Position numbers and translations under genes: made by a program | Notes under the pieces: model-generated | Databases searched by the model: none | What the model saw: the letters and a program-made list of their open reading frames with translations, nothing else | Told to the model about the DNA's origin: nothing | Assembly (NCBI GenBank): GCA_964493695.1 | Contig: CAZBPG010000053.1 | Location: 1 to 26,220 of the forward strand | Reading direction: 5' to 3' | Source of the DNA: Bog-950 sp964493695 | GTDB lineage: Bacteria; Bacteroidota; Bacteroidia; Chitinophagales; LD1 | DNA: 26,220 nucleotides | Part shown: positions 1 through 8,900 of the stretch, piece after piece | How positions within the stretch are numbered: position 1 is the first letter of the stretch | Layout: the number at the start of each line of letters is the position of its first letter

Positions 1-3000
1 GAGTAATAAATTTCACCAAAGGTCATTTGTCCGGAAGTAATATTCACCGGATGTACCTTAGCCAGTTTCATGTCTGAAATGGTAACTTTTGTGCTGTTGG
101 TGAGAAGTTTATCGTATTGCACCACAATATTTTCAATCGGAAACTCAACACCGGTGTTCAGTTTCCCTTTATTCATCTTCAGTCCGTTTTCATCCAGTTT
201 CCAGTCTGTGCTGTTGATTGTCCAGTAGGTGCCCAGCTTGAATGAGATGGGTTGAGAGTTATTGATAACCGGAGTAGCTCCTTTCTTCAACTTGATTACA
301 CCTAAATCAAGATTGAGATTGGCGGGAGTAACATTCGGAATATTGGTTTCTATTTTAGTTGCCATTTGTAACTCACCGGTGGATACAAATTTTGAAGAAG
401 TCAAATCTGTTTTTGCATGGTCAGGAAATCCGGGCAAGGAGAAAGTAAGTGCACCTCCATACTGATTACAAATTCCAAAACCCGATGGAACACTTGCCGG
501 ATTGCTGACTGTTTTATCGGCATTAAAAACAGGAATCTTCATTTTGTCCGTACCGGTAGGTAAAATCAAGTATGGGTCATCCGTTAAGCCCACAACTGTT
601 TGATTAAACTCAGTAGCTGACAAATGAACTTTTCCTTTCACTACACCATATTGTGAACCACCGAGTGTTTTATCAAGATAAATACCCAGATTTTTATCCT
701 CCACTTTTCCATCTACACCAAACACCGATAGCTTCAGTTCATTGTTATTGGTTTCCACCGGTGTGGCGCTAGGTTGAGAAACAGGAACATTGTTGGTGTT
801 CTTTAGCGTGCCCGGAACGATGTTCACATTGGTAAAGGATAGTTGCTGACCGCTTTTTGCTTTAAACTGGGCATTGTCGGGAAGTTCATCAAAGTAACCG
901 GATATTTTTGCAGAAGAAGTTCCTACAGGGTTTAATTCGGTTACCGAAATAGGGAACCCCATCAGACTGGTGATATCCATGTCATTGTAGACAGTTAGGT
1001 GAAAGTCGTGGTGTATGCAACCATCGCCTCCGCCCTGATTGATAGCATAGGGCTTAGGTGCTGTAACCGGCTTACTCCCCGGCATGCCTATGCTAATGTT
1101 CCCTCCCATTTGTGCATTGATATTGCCTTTCGGGTCAGTAACGACAGAGAAACTATCTCCCACAAGTTGTGATTGCGATTTCATAGCCCTCATCATTACC
1201 CCATAGCTCCTCAAGGGTACACGATGTAAAGTATACTTACCGCTGGCATCGGTCGCGGCTTCTACTTCACCGGTTACATAATTGTACTGAAAATCGCCCC
1301 ATCCCCATGATTGTACGATATCCACTTTCACTTTGGCTCCCTGCACCGGTGATGAATTTGTTTTGCCCGCATACACATAGCCCGAAACACAGGTTCCCGG
1401 TTCGAGATAAACCGTAACTTCTTTTGGTTTCGAAGCGTATGGAATTTTTGTTGAAATCTCCGTTTCTACGTACTCGGTCCCGGAAGGGCCATAGACTTTA
1501 ATAGTATATTTTTGAGCATTGTTTTCGGGGCCACCGGCATTTACAAAACTGATAACCGGTGTAACTCCTAAGGGCGCTTTTTCAACTATCGGGCATTCTC
1601 CCGGCACCTGTGCTTTGAAAGTTCCGCTTCCCTGTTCAATCATGCAGGACTTTTTCACCTCCGATAACATAACTGTCGCATCTTTGATAATGTTGTGTGT
1701 AACCGCATCCAACACTTTTACGCGCAATCTCCTTTTCAGGGTGAAAAGCTTAATCGTTCCCAAGTCAACTGTTTTTTCGTTGATGGTAACAGTAAGTGTA
1801 TCGGTAATATAGCCGTCAGATTTGAAAACAAGTTTCTGTGAAATCGGCATTTTTTTGGAGGGATAGTTTTTGAACTTGCCGCCACCGCTTACATAATTCT
1901 GGCCTACCCAGTTCCCATTTGCATCCCAGGGATTTTCATTGTTGTTATAGTTTTCCCACTGCGCATCTTCATCGCTGAAAGTATAACCGGAGTGTCCTAC
2001 TTCATCTGTAAAATAGAAAGTGCAGCTTATACCTTTACCGGTCTCCCCATCTACTACCTTGCCGCTTATCTTAGCGCCACGCGACATACTCAGTTTTACA
2101 AATGCCTGTTGCCCTTCCAGCAATGGGCTTTTGACCGATTTATATTTTATTTCATCGTAACCGGCTGATACGGCTTCCAGATGTCTTGCAGGACCGGTGG
2201 CGGAAACATTACCGGTGGTAATTTTTATCGGAAGATTTGCAAATTCGAAACGGCCATCCTTACCGGCAAAACACAAACGTGAAGAAATTCCATTACAAGG
2301 GCAATCATCTTTATTCATTTTGTCTGCTATGGATATTTCCTTTGAGTCCATATAGCTTTTCAGAATGATGTTTTCGTTGTTGAAACCGATGTAAGTAGAT
2401 TTTAGAAACACAAATCCGGGAATCCGTTTGCCATCTGTTTCATCTTCCAGCCATCCGTGAACTCTGGGGAAGTTACTTTCCACTTTAAATTCCTGAAAAT
2501 ACTCAGTACACATGAAGCCACCATTGCAGGTATAGCTACGTTCCTGAGCACCGTACTTTGGCGAATAGTTTACAAAATCGTTGGCGTCCTTAGGGAAGTC
2601 GGCATATACATAATAACGAAAGTTAGGATTGGTATGGTTCACCATCCTTTTAAAAGTCATGACTCCATCCTTGTTTGTTTTTCCTTTGGCAACAATTTCC
2701 AAACCGTTTAATGCAGCCGGTTTTTCGATGACCTGATTATCAGGTGAACCATCTTCTGCCGGGTAATAATCTTTCTGCCATTGGCTGTAAACTTTTTTGC
2801 GACACAGATACACGTTAGCATCTGCCAGATATTGGGAGGTGTTGTTTAACTCATCAAACATTCCGCCTACGTTTTTAACAGATACGTGTAAGGGGGCTGA
2901 TTTTACCGTTGTTGTAATTTCACCTGCTGCCATATTTTCTCCACCGGTTGGTGCAAATTTGTTCGGGAAAACCGGTTCGTAAAATTCAGCATGAGGGTAT

Positions 3001-4352
3001 TCGATTTTTATGTAAGCATACCGGTACAACGTACCGGTTGATTTAAACTCTCCGCTGCCGCTTGTAAAACCATCCTGCACATTACCAAACGGAAAAGTGG
3101 CGAGAAAACTAAAGCTGAAATTTCCATCTTCATCGGTAGTAGTTACAGCTAGTTCCTCTCCATCCGCTACATGATCGGGAATGGAAGATGTATTAAAGCC
3201 ATAACCCGGTTTTGGTTGTCCATTGCTACCATGTATTTCGTAACCTACCAATAACCTCACCGTTGCCTTTTTAAGCGGAAACTTTGATGATTCGTTGGGG
3301 TACCGGTACTTCGCCTGTCCGCTGATTTGTGACAGCGTAATCAATGGCGGAATAAAAACGACACCCTGGTCTTCGGTAACCATTGGAACAAAGTCAAATC
3401 CTCCACCGGCACCTGCCGGTGGGACGATGTTTGTAATGACGGGCGCAACGACTTCGGTAACATTAATGTTTGGATTAATAACCGGTACAATGGAATTTGA
3501 TTTGTAAGTAAACACGCAAGCTTCGCTGTAACCGGCATTTTTAAACTGAACGCTGTTAGTCGGGTCTACAGCTTTTACACGCCAAACATATTTTTTACCG
3601 GGTTCTAATTGGGGGAAAGCTACCGTGTAAGCAAGAGTAGGATTAGCTGTTTGTGTGGTGTTAAAGAGAACCGGAAATACACTATTCTTAATAACATCGT
3701 TCGGATTCAAAGTATTCGGAACTTCCTTAAGTGTAAACTCGTATTGAATGTTACCCGGTGCAGTGGCCGGAGGTGTCCAACTGAAAAGCATGAATTGCGG
3801 GTTGGTTTGAAGAACATCATTGCCGCAGGTCGGTTGCATAAGCACCGGTGGGTCAATGTAAGCAATGGGGAAAAAAAAGCAGGCATCCATTGACTTGGGT
3901 GCGTGTGGTAAACTGTATTGCAGGGCACGGACGCATATCTGGTAGTTCCCTTCAGGCAAAGCCTGATTTTGAATCAACTCGGCTTTGGTCATTCCAACCA
4001 CGTCAACATTATTGGCATCAAAATAATCGCGGGTTGCCTCGGTGTTGAAACTGATGAATTGCGTAGCGCTACCGGCAAGTGTTATGGGCATTGAAGGATT
4101 AAAATCTGAACGGGTGGTTACACTTGCCCCGTTGTCGCCCGATATTTTTACCCAGAGTTTTAACTCCTGCTCAATGGTTGTGTTATTAATAATCGTAAGC
4201 AGTACCTTGTTGGGCTGGTCGGCATAAGTAGACAGATAAGGAGAATAAGGAGGACTGATACTTACTTGTACCGTTACATCGTTTTGTGAGTATACCGATG
4301 AAGAGGGAAAAAACAGGTACAGAAATACCAGACAGAAGAGAGAATTTTTCAT
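1..4352 (-). CDS. Very large secreted multidomain protein (TANFOR/carboxypeptidase-regulatory-like), C-terminus off the window
   Basis: I read an uninterrupted minus-strand frame from ATG at 4352 to the left edge, about 1450 codons, with no stop; the C-terminus lies outside. It begins MKNSLFCLVFLYLFFPSSS and ends a signal peptide at about residue 23 (VYSQ), so the protein is exported. Residues about 25-150 (VQVSISPPYSPYLSTYADQP, then NNVDVVGMTKAEL, LPEGNYQICVRAL) match what I remember of the N-terminal region of Bacteroidota proteins annotated as TANFOR-domain; this is from memory. Residues about 160-290 look fibronectin-III-like (FSWTPPA, GKKYVWRVKA). The remainder is a chain of beta-rich modules with carboxypeptidase-regulatory features such as KISGKVVDGETGKGI and VSGYVYAGKTNSSPVQGAKV. 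A T9SS sorting domain would be expected in the missing part but cannot be seen. Likely a surface or secreted adhesive protein; substrate unknown. Confidence 0.85.
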   Translation of the reverse strand, partial: MKNSLFCLVFLYLFFPSSSVYSQNDVTVQVSISPPYSPYLSTYADQPNKVLLTIINNTTIEQELKLWVKISGDNGASVTTRSDFNPSMPITLAGSATQFISFNTEATRDYFDANNVDVVGMTKAELIQNQALPEGNYQICVRALQYSLPHAPKSMDACFFFPIAYIDPPVLMQPTCGNDVLQTNPQFMLFSWTPPATAPGNIQYEFTLKEVPNTLNPNDVIKNSVFPVLFNTTQTANPTLAYTVAFPQLEPGKKYVWRVKAVDPTNSVQFKNAGYSEACVFTYKSNSIVPVINPNINVTEVVAPVITNIVPPAGAGGGFDFVPMVTEDQGVVFIPPLITLSQISGQAKYRYPNESSKFPLKKATVRLLVGYEIHGSNGQPKPGYGFNTSSIPDHVADGEELAVTTTDEDGNFSFSFLATFPFGNVQDGFTSGSGEFKSTGTLYRYAYIKIEYPHAEFYEPVFPNKFAPTGGENMAAGEITTTVKSAPLHVSVKNVGGMFDELNNTSQYLADANVYLCRKKVYSQWQKDYYPAEDGSPDNQVIEKPAALNGLEIVAKGKTNKDGVMTFKRMVNHTNPNFRYYVYADFPKDANDFVNYSPKYGAQERSYTCNGGFMCTEYFQEFKVESNFPRVHGWLEDETDGKRIPGFVFLKSTYIGFNNENIILKSYMDSKEISIADKMNKDDCPCNGISSRLCFAGKDGRFEFANLPIKITTGNVSATGPARHLEAVSAGYDEIKYKSVKSPLLEGQQAFVKLSMSRGAKISGKVVDGETGKGISCTFYFTDEVGHSGYTFSDEDAQWENYNNNENPWDANGNWVGQNYVSGGGKFKNYPSKKMPISQKLVFKSDGYITDTLTVTINEKTVDLGTIKLFTLKRRLRVKVLDAVTHNIIKDATVMLSEVKKSCMIEQGSGTFKAQVPGECPIVEKAPLGVTPVISFVNAGGPENNAQKYTIKVYGPSGTEYVETEISTKIPYASKPKEVTVYLEPGTCVSGYVYAGKTNSSPVQGAKVKVDIVQSWGWGDFQYNYVTGEVEAATDASGKYTLHRVPLRSYGVMMRAMKSQSQLVGDSFSVVTDPKGNINAQMGGNISIGMPGSKPVTAPKPYAINQGGGDGCIHHDFHLTVYNDMDITSLMGFPISVTELNPVGTSSAKISGYFDELPDNAQFKAKSGQQLSFTNVNIVPGTLKNTNNVPVSQPSATPVETNNNELKLSVFGVDGKVEDKNLGIYLDKTLGGSQYGVVKGKVHLSATEFNQTVVGLTDDPYLILPTGTDKMKIPVFNADKTVSNPASVPSGFGICNQYGGALTFSLPGFPDHAKTDLTSSKFVSTGELQMATKIETNIPNVTPANLNLDLGVIKLKKGATPVINNSQPISFKLGTYWTINSTDWKLDENGLKMNKGKLNTGVEFPIENIVVQYDKLLTNSTKVTISDMKLAKVHPVNITSGQMTFGEIYY

Positions 4353-4378
4353 GTGCTTTAGGTTTATGTGTCAGATAA

Positions 4379-4402
4379 CCGAAAGCAAGGTAACAGTTTC
4401 GG
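4379..4402. promoter_or_regulatory. Inverted repeat CCGAAA-N12-TTTCGG in a divergent promoter region
   Basis: The 153-bp gap between the divergent large secreted protein (ATG 4352, minus) and rel (ATG 4506, plus) holds a perfect 6-bp inverted repeat, CCGAAA at 4379-4384 and TTTCGG at 4397-4402. It lies 27 bp upstream of the minus-strand start, where a regulator could act. I could not find a convincing TTG/TAnnTTTG promoter for either gene. A 6-bp arm repeat can occur by chance, so this is only a candidate operator. Confidence 0.2.
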
Positions 4403-4505
4403 CAGAAATGTATACTGAGTAATGTAAGATGTTGAAAAATGGTGTTTTAAGGGTAAAAATTACCGCTTGCTTCACATTCGCAAAATTATTTGTTAGATTA
4501 GGAAC

Positions 4506-6725
4506 ATGGAATCACCGGTTATTGATATTGATGAGGAGAAAAAACTGATACTGAAAGAGTATCGAAGCCTGTTGCGTTCGTTGCGGAAGAACGTTTCGCT
4601 ACAGGAGAAGAAGATGGTGCGTGAGGCGTTTGAACTGGCGATGGAGAGCCACAAAGACATGCGCAGAAAGAGCGGTGAGCCGTATGTGCTGCATCCTATT
4701 TCGGTAGCCAAAATTGTGAGTGAGGAAATGGGGCTGGATGCCACTTCGGTTATTTGCGCCCTGCTGCACGACACTGTTGAAGACACGGAGGTTACGCTTG
4801 AAGAAGTAGAGCGGATATTCAATAAAGAAATTGCGAAAATTGTTGACGGGCTTACCAAGATCTCGGGAATTTTTGATTTGAACTCTTCGATACAGGCAGA
4901 GAACTTTAGAAAACTTCTGCTTACGCTGAATGATGATATTCGTGTTATCCTTATTAAACTAGCCGACCGGTTGCACAATATGCGCACCCTTGATTCGCTC
5001 AAGCGCGAAAAGCAGTTGAAAATTGCCAGCGAAACCTCTTTTCTATATGCCCCGCTCGCTCATCGTATGGGGTTGAATACCATAAAAACCGAATTAGAGG
5101 ATTTGTCGCTGAAGTACACCGAGCCGGAATTGTATCGCGATATTGCACAAAAGCTGCAGGAGAAAAAGAAAGAGCGGGCTAAGTTCATTCACGATTTTAT
5201 TAAACCGTTGAAGGAGGAATTAGAGAAGCGCGGGTTTAACTTTGATATATACGGACGACCGAAATCTATTTACTCCATCTACCGCAAAATTAAAAGCAAA
5301 GGAGTTTCCTTCGAAGAGATTTACGATTTGTTCGCTATACGAATTATTCTCAAGTCTGCTTCGATAGATAAGGAGAAGAGCGATTGCTGGGGAGTTTATT
5401 CTGCTATCACCGATATCTACCATCCTAACCCTGACAGGTTGCGCGACTGGCTGAGCAACCCGAAAACGAACGGTTATGAAGCGCTGCACACGACCGTGAT
5501 GAGCAGCACCGGTAAGTGGGTGGAGATTCAGATACGCACCGAGCGGATGCACGAAATTGCCGAGAAAGGTTTTGCTGCGCACTGGAAATATAAGGAGGGA
5601 AATGCCGATAACGCCATGGATGAATGGCTCGAAAAAATACGGGGAGTGTTGAGCAATACAGATACCTCTGCTATGGATGTGGTGAATGACTTTAAGCACG
5701 AATTGTTCAGCGAGGAGATTTTTGTATTTACCCCTAAAGGCGATTTGAAGCGCCTGCGCAAAGGCGCTACCGCTCTCGATTTTGCTTTTGAAATTCACTC
5801 CGGTGTTGGTAAAAAATGTATTGGCGCCAAGGTAAATACCAAACTGGTTCCGCTCAGCCACATTCTGAAGAATGGTGACCAGGTGGAAATTCTTACCAGC
5901 AACAAACAGGTGCCGAACGAAGACTGGCTGAATTTTGTAGTAACGGCCAAAGCGCGGTCGGTTATAAAGCAATCTTTAAAAGAGGATAAGAAGAAAATTT
6001 CGGTTGAAGGAAAGGATACACTTGAACGTAAACTGAAGAGTTTAAAAATTGAGCCGAGCGAAGCGAATATTTTATTGCTGTTGAATTACTACAAAGTAAT
6101 TTCTCCGCTCGATTTGTATTTCAGTATTGCGAACCGGAAAATTGATTTGAGTGATTTGAGCAAGTTAGATGTGGTAGGCGGCAAAATAAAACTGCCTAAA
6201 CCGGCTAACGTTTCAACGGCTGCAAATATTGATGAAGCCGTAAAGCAAACACTGCAAAAGAATGCCGAGCTTTTGATAATGGGCGAAAGCGCTGATAAGA
6301 TTGACTACAAGTTTGCGCCCTGTTGCAATCCGATTCCCGGTGATGACGTTTTCGGATTCTTAACCATTAATGAGGGGATAAAAATTCACCGGACCAATTG
6401 CCCGAATGCCGTGCAACTGATGAGTAAATACGCTTACCGCATTATTAAAACCAAGTGGACCAAGCAACACGAGATCGCATTCCTCACCGGTATCAAGCTC
6501 ACCGGTATTGATGATGTGGGGCTGGTGAACAAAATTACCAATATTATTACCGGACAGATGAACCTGAACATGCGCTCTATTTCATTCGATAGTATAGACG
6601 GGGTTTTTGAAGGGCGCATTATGGTATATGTGCACGATACTGCCGAACTCGAAGACCTGACTGAACGCCTCACCGAACTGGATGGCATACTCGAAGTGAA
6701 CCGCTTCGATTCGGAGGATGAGTAG
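4506..6725 (+). CDS. rel: Bifunctional (p)ppGpp synthetase/hydrolase Rel (RSH family)
   Basis: 739 residues, the full length of long RSH enzymes, which make and degrade the stringent-response alarmone (p)ppGpp in the cytoplasm. The N-terminal HD hydrolase keeps its metal and catalytic motifs: H63 in VLHPI, H88-D89 in ALLHD, E92-D93, and D154 in KLADRLHNMR. The synthetase domain follows at about 245-360, with GRPKSIYSIYRK, YDLFAIRII, NGYEALHTTV and EIQIRTERMHEIAEKG. The loop that separates Rel/SpoT (RxKD) from RelA (ExDD) reads RLRD at 311-314, basic like the bifunctional type. TGS spans about 404-465, a Cys-Cys...Cys zinc-finger-like segment has C606, C607 and C632, and an ACT domain closes the protein at about 660-735. 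Both active sites look intact, so I infer a bifunctional enzyme. The start ATG at 4506 follows a stretch with no strong Shine-Dalgarno, usual for this phylum. It converges on the next gene with only 9 bp between stops. Confidence 0.97.
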   Translation: MESPVIDIDEEKKLILKEYRSLLRSLRKNVSLQEKKMVREAFELAMESHKDMRRKSGEPYVLHPISVAKIVSEEMGLDATSVICALLHDTVEDTEVTLEEVERIFNKEIAKIVDGLTKISGIFDLNSSIQAENFRKLLLTLNDDIRVILIKLADRLHNMRTLDSLKREKQLKIASETSFLYAPLAHRMGLNTIKTELEDLSLKYTEPELYRDIAQKLQEKKKERAKFIHDFIKPLKEELEKRGFNFDIYGRPKSIYSIYRKIKSKGVSFEEIYDLFAIRIILKSASIDKEKSDCWGVYSAITDIYHPNPDRLRDWLSNPKTNGYEALHTTVMSSTGKWVEIQIRTERMHEIAEKGFAAHWKYKEGNADNAMDEWLEKIRGVLSNTDTSAMDVVNDFKHELFSEEIFVFTPKGDLKRLRKGATALDFAFEIHSGVGKKCIGAKVNTKLVPLSHILKNGDQVEILTSNKQVPNEDWLNFVVTAKARSVIKQSLKEDKKKISVEGKDTLERKLKSLKIEPSEANILLLLNYYKVISPLDLYFSIANRKIDLSDLSKLDVVGGKIKLPKPANVSTAANIDEAVKQTLQKNAELLIMGESADKIDYKFAPCCNPIPGDDVFGFLTINEGIKIHRTNCPNAVQLMSKYAYRIIKTKWTKQHEIAFLTGIKLTGIDDVGLVNKITNIITGQMNLNMRSISFDSIDGVFEGRIMVYVHDTAELEDLTERLTELDGILEVNRFDSEDE

Positions 6726-6734
6726 GAAGTTATT

Positions 6735-8030
6735 CTACCGGTTTACCATAAACTTTTTTACAGACGCCTTGCCGTTAATGGTAGTTTGCAGCAGGTAAAC
6801 ACCGGTGGCAAATTCCCCCGTGTTTAACTGAATGATGTTTTCGGTAGCCGTGGTTTCGGTTATCAGTCTTCCGGTCATATCCATTACCTTCAGCACAGCG
6901 GGAGAGGAGGGAAGCACGATATTCAGCACCGAGTTGGCCGGATTAGGGAAAAGGTTAATCGCGCTTTCTATTTCTGTTTCTTCTACACCGGTGGCGGCAA
7001 ACAGTTTCTCTTTATGGAAAACGATTCGCCCGTTATTAGTATTATACCGGGTAAACACCAGTTTATAAAACTCGCCCCCTTTGGTTTGAACAAAATAGGC
7101 GAGCGAATCTTCTATCTGATAGAACTCTAAATTCTCGAAAAGGGTTTTGCCCGAAAGCAGCGCGAAAAGACTGCCCGGTTTTTTCCAGGCCCAGCCAATG
7201 GCATTGAGCTTAGTGGAAAAATTAAGCCCGCTCATATCATTATCCAACACATCATGATGTTCGCGTTTGGTGGCTGCGGTTCCTTTATTAAGCCAAACAC
7301 CCACAATGGGAATATGGCGGTTCGACAGAATATCGGTGGCGGTATATTTTAAAAACTGCAAATCCCAGTCAGGGGCAAACGGCTCTTTATTCGACACGTA
7401 GTTATCGGCAAGGTTCACATACACAAACTCTTTTCCGAGGTATTCTTTTTTGCTGATGTGCAGGGTTTGCAGGTTCGAATTATCAATATCGGAATACTTC
7501 AGATTAAAAGCGGTGTCTTTATCCAGGTTTACCACTAAGAACTTCTTCAGTTCTCCGGTAGGCAGTTCAATCAGGTAAAGCGAATCGCCCGTAACGTTGT
7601 GGTTAGAGCCGCTGTAAAGCCCCCAGCCAAAGTCGAACTGGTTGGCGAGGTTACGGTTGCTGTTCAGCGCGCCATCGTCAATGGCGGTATCGGAGTCGTG
7701 AAGTAATGTCCATTGTTTATACCCGGTAGTATCTACCGTACTGAAAGCCGCGGCATTGGCGTTTGGTACATAATATACTTTAACTCCGAAAGCTTCGTTT
7801 ATGCGTATGGTAGTTCCGCCAAGGGTCGAGCCCGGGTACTGGGTAGGGCGAACGGTAATGGCCAGGTGCCAGTCGTTATAGCTGGCGTTTGTTTTCTGGC
7901 CGGTAGAAAGGCTGTAAAAAGTGGTTAGTTTGTTGTCCTGTCCTATTTCGACTGAATCGTTGGCTACCAATTGTGCGTTAGTTGTGCAGAAAAAGGCAGA
8001 AAAGAGAAGTGCTGAGAATATCCGCTTCAT
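6735..8030 (-). CDS. Secreted HmuY-like protein with T9SS type A sorting domain
   Basis: 431 residues from the ATG at 8030. The frame is open upstream to a further ATG at 8099, but I choose 8030 because MKRIFSALLFSAFFCTTNAQ is a clean signal peptide. The body has two lobes containing NDWHLAI and APDWDLQFLKY, separated by a region with GDSLYLIELPTGELKKFLVV and KKEYLGKEFVYVNL. This layout resembles HmuY-family heme-binding proteins; the assignment is from memory of the family and is moderate. The C-terminus (INLFPNPANSVLNI, VLKVMDMTGRLI, TGVYLLQTTINGKASVKKF) is a typical type A T9SS sorting domain, so the protein should cross the outer membrane by T9SS. A TonB-dependent receptor on the same strand starts about 3.5 kb upstream with one opposite-strand gene between; HmuY proteins usually partner such receptors. 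Confidence 0.85.
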   Translation of the reverse strand: MKRIFSALLFSAFFCTTNAQLVANDSVEIGQDNKLTTFYSLSTGQKTNASYNDWHLAITVRPTQYPGSTLGGTTIRINEAFGVKVYYVPNANAAAFSTVDTTGYKQWTLLHDSDTAIDDGALNSNRNLANQFDFGWGLYSGSNHNVTGDSLYLIELPTGELKKFLVVNLDKDTAFNLKYSDIDNSNLQTLHISKKEYLGKEFVYVNLADNYVSNKEPFAPDWDLQFLKYTATDILSNRHIPIVGVWLNKGTAATKREHHDVLDNDMSGLNFSTKLNAIGWAWKKPGSLFALLSGKTLFENLEFYQIEDSLAYFVQTKGGEFYKLVFTRYNTNNGRIVFHKEKLFAATGVEETEIESAINLFPNPANSVLNIVLPSSPAVLKVMDMTGRLITETTATENIIQLNTGEFATGVYLLQTTINGKASVKKFMVNR

Positions 8031-8089
8031 GTATGTTTTATAAATTTGCAGGCGCAAGATTGTATCATATAGATGGGTTTTGCAACTGA

Positions 8090-8110
8090 GAATTGTCATG
8101 GAATTGTCAT
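8090..8110. promoter_or_regulatory. Tandem direct repeat GAATTGTCAT x2, candidate operator
   Basis: In the 106-bp gap between the HmuY-like gene (start 8030, minus) and the small conserved gene (start 8137, plus), the decamer GAATTGTCAT occurs perfectly twice, at 8090-8099 and 8101-8110, separated by one G. An 11-bp period places the copies on the same face of the helix, as for cooperative regulator binding. The second copy overlaps the candidate -33 TTG of the plus-strand gene. Function is inference. Confidence 0.35.
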
Positions 8111-8132
8111 TTTTTCGGATAAACTAAATTTT
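8104..8132 (+). promoter_or_regulatory. Possible Bacteroidota promoter for the 8137 gene
   Basis: TTG at 8104-8106, an 18-bp spacer, then TAAATTTT at 8125-8132 (one mismatch to TAnnTTTG). The -7 element ends only 4 bp before the ATG at 8137, so transcription from it would give a leaderless mRNA; that makes the call doubtful. Confidence 0.25.
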
Positions 8133-8136
8133 ACCA

Positions 8137-8643
8137 ATGATAGAGAACCAGCTTTCCCCCCTTTCTAAAGTTTGGGTTTACCAGAGCAGCCGTGCTTTTA
8201 ACGAAGATGAGGGGCTGGTTATTTCGCAGAAGATAAAGGACTTTGTGCAGCAATGGACGTCCCACAAGCTCGAAGTTTCGGGTGACGGGGGCCTGGTTTA
8301 CAACCGCTTTGTAATTTTAATGGCCGATGAAACACTGGTAGGTGTTGGCGGCTGCTCGATTGATTCTTCGGTGCATTTTATGCGCAGTTTAGGGCAAGAG
8401 TTCCGCGCTGATTTTCTCGACCGTTGGCTTGTTGCCTATAAAAAGGAGGACGAAGTTCACGCCATCTCCCGTGCCGAGTTCGAAAAACTGGTGGAAAGCG
8501 GAGAGGTGCATGACGATACGATTATCTTCAACAACCTGATACAAACCAAAGCCGAGTTGCAAAGCCGCTGGCAAATTCCCTACAAACAAAGCTGGCTCAA
8601 GAACCTGAGCGCAGCACATACTTCGTTTAGTTCTATATTGTAA
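8137..8643 (+). CDS. Conserved small Bacteroidota protein of unknown function (often mislabelled ABC transporter ATPase)
   Basis: 168 residues, starting MIENQLSPLSKVWVYQSSRAF, with no signal peptide or membrane segment, so probably cytoplasmic. I recognise the pattern of a family widespread in Bacteroidota: an opening KVWVYQSSR, then VYNRFVILMADE, then GGCSIDSSVHFMRSLG, and late DDTIIFNNLIQTKAEL with a C-terminal QSWLKNL. Members are commonly labelled ABC transporter ATPase in databases, but no Walker A (GxxGxGKS/T), ABC signature or Walker B motif is present here, so that label is not supported by sequence. The invariant-looking GCSIDSS stretch, with Cys and paired Ser, could be functional. 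It is transcribed alone, divergent from the HmuY-like gene, and ends in a strong terminator 22 bp past its stop. Role unknown. Confidence 0.88.
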   Translation: MIENQLSPLSKVWVYQSSRAFNEDEGLVISQKIKDFVQQWTSHKLEVSGDGGLVYNRFVILMADETLVGVGGCSIDSSVHFMRSLGQEFRADFLDRWLVAYKKEDEVHAISRAEFEKLVESGEVHDDTIIFNNLIQTKAELQSRWQIPYKQSWLKNLSAAHTSFSSIL

Positions 8644-8665
8644 GTTAAGCCTGAGAGGCAAAGGT

Positions 8666-8702
8666 AAAACCCCGTGAGGACTTTAAACCTTACAGGGTTT
8701 TT
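8666..8702 (+). terminator. Intrinsic terminator after the 8137 gene
   Basis: Left arm 8666-8679 (AAAACCCCGTGAGG) pairs with right arm 8688-8701 (CCTTACAGGGTTTT) over 14 positions with one C/A mismatch and one G-T wobble, 8-nt loop, ending in a T run at 8698-8702. Located 22 bp downstream of the stop at 8643. Confidence 0.8.
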
Positions 8703-8900
8703 AGCTTTACCTGAGCCAGCCATGCCCGGAGTTAGCTGCGGAAAGCCAAAAACAAAGGGCGCACAGCCGATGAGAACTGTAGCTGCTTAGGTAAGAAGTT
8801 TGGCTTCTTCAGTACATTCATACACAGGCGGCATTGATAAAAAGATTGGCGTACGCCCTATAAAACCATGTAAAAATGGAAAAACAGGGCAAAATACGTT

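Noticed and set aside
5220..5972. Minus-strand open frame of 250 codons inside rel
   Set aside because: It lies antisense within conserved synthetase and TGS coding sequence and shows no family motif.
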